Positions 63,649-64,000 of a stretch of DNA of 64,000 nt are shown in pieces. Source of the DNA: Fictibacillus terranigra (GTDB lineage Bacteria; Bacillota; Bacilli; Bacillales; Fictibacillaceae). Location: assembly GCF_030412265.1 (NCBI RefSeq), contig NZ_JAUHLN010000002.1, forward strand, positions 868,001 to 932,000. Reading direction: 5' to 3'. Numbering within the stretch: position 1 is the stretch's first letter; every line of letters starts with the position of its first letter. Below the pieces are notes generated by a model. It was not told the origin of the DNA and ran no database searches. It saw only the letters and a list, made by a program, of their open reading frames with translations. The position numbers were made by a program, and so were the translations under genes.

Positions 63649-64000
63649 CCTGTATACCTCCTAAACTCCACCTTCCCGCTGTCTTTAAATCTTCAGGTTT
63701 CAATCGAAACAGTTCATCCAGCAATGCCGTTTGAAAAGAACCTGGGCCTGCTGATACAGCTTGTGCACGTTCGGCACAGATTCCGAGCATCGACAAGGCA
63801 CCTGCGGCTCTCTGACAGGCCGAGAGGCTCGTTTCCAATGATTTGGCCAAAAATAAACCGATAAGAGAAGTTGAAAAACAGCCTGTTCCAGTGACATAAG
63901 ATAGAATTTCATGTCCCCCGGTAATGGTTATGCGTTCCTTGCCATCACTCACCGCATCTCTTTCCCCTGTAATGGCAATGACCGAGCCGAACTTGGCGGC
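63638..64000 (-). CDS. thiM: Hydroxyethylthiazole kinase, C-terminal part (cut by window edge)
   Basis: The visible 120 residues read AKFGSVIAITGERDAVSDGKERITITGGHEILSYVTGTGCFSTSLIGLFLA and continue with AAGALSMLGICAERA, which matches the ThiM kinase end: the GTGC catalytic loop and the following helix. It phosphorylates the thiazole precursor for ThiE. The N-terminal half lies beyond position 64000. The stop overlaps the thiE start region by 11 bases. Confidence 0.93.
   Translation of the reverse strand, partial: AAKFGSVIAITGERDAVSDGKERITITGGHEILSYVTGTGCFSTSLIGLFLAKSLETSLSACQRAAGALSMLGICAERAQAVSAGPGSFQTALLDELFRLKPEDLKTAGRWSLGGIQGGK

Noticed and set aside
1-64000. CRISPR arrays, tRNA, rRNA, insertion sequences, prophage
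   Set aside because: No regular direct-repeat/spacer pattern, no cloverleaf or rRNA signature and no transposase or integrase frame was seen. The isolated amidase at the left edge alone is not enough for a prophage call.

Overview
The window is a stretch of chromosome from an aerobic, endospore-forming, low-GC Gram-positive of the Bacillaceae. The spore markers are an alpha/beta-type small acid-soluble spore protein (SASP), an SspL-like SASP, two YjcZ-type spore miniproteins, a KinB-like sporulation kinase and a LysM/GH18 spore-lysin-like enzyme. sigma-B- and sigma-G-like promoters, strong AAGGAGG ribosome sites and GTG/TTG starts fit the same group. Fictibacillus or a close relative is my best guess, but this is inference. 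I see no phage, transposon, CRISPR array, tRNA or rRNA.

Left part (1-13.6 kb): the edge of a cell-wall amidase, a MarR regulator, an acetyltransferase relic, the Mg2+ channel mgtE, folD behind a ZTP (pfl) riboswitch and terminator, a second-type methionine aminopeptidase, and a membrane VTT protein. Then comes a compact minus-strand operon for 4-hydroxyphenylacetate/homoprotocatechuate catabolism (GntR regulator, DapA-type aldolase, hpaG, hpaE, hpaB, hpaD). Its regulator seems to be made from a leaderless mRNA whose promoter is covered by a palindromic operator. ComFB-like and cold-shock genes follow.

Middle (13.6-40 kb): KinB-like kinase, small membrane proteins, a lipoprotein, a membrane peptidase next to an MFS exporter, DsbA/FrnE-type oxidoreductase, deoxynucleoside kinase, and the YcgR/YcgQ permease pair. 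A Fur-boxed siderophore-iron region has a divergent binding lipoprotein and a two-permease/ATPase/FhuF-type reductase operon. After a DUF948 stress protein, a nitronate monooxygenase, a DedA protein and paired CrcB fluoride exporters comes the nrdEF ribonucleotide reductase operon, controlled by two NrdR boxes, a cobalamin riboswitch and a terminator. MoaB, a zinc-binding lipoprotein, a CopC-domain protein and two divergent yjcZ genes close this part.

Right part (40-64 kb): a class B PBP, a three-gene ABC exporter, patatin, SH3-amidase and HAD phosphatase genes. Next is yidC2, preceded by what looks like a MifM-type translation-arrest ORF with a hairpin hiding the yidC2 start. Then SASP genes, a thioesterase, a 6-phosphogluconate dehydrogenase homologue, a WYL regulator, YdjO and YtxH, the LysM/GH18 enzyme, a sugar operon (ThuA, two Gfo/Idh/MocA dehydrogenases, an isomerase) behind twin LacI-type operators, a fosmidomycin-type exporter, an arsR-small protein-clpP operon, and thiM-thiE at the right edge.

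The most notable observations are the MifM-like element before yidC2, the stacked NrdR/B12 control of a B12-independent reductase, the leaderless promoter-operator of the hpa operon, and the extra clpP co-transcribed with its own regulator and a small protein ending in Ala-Ala.
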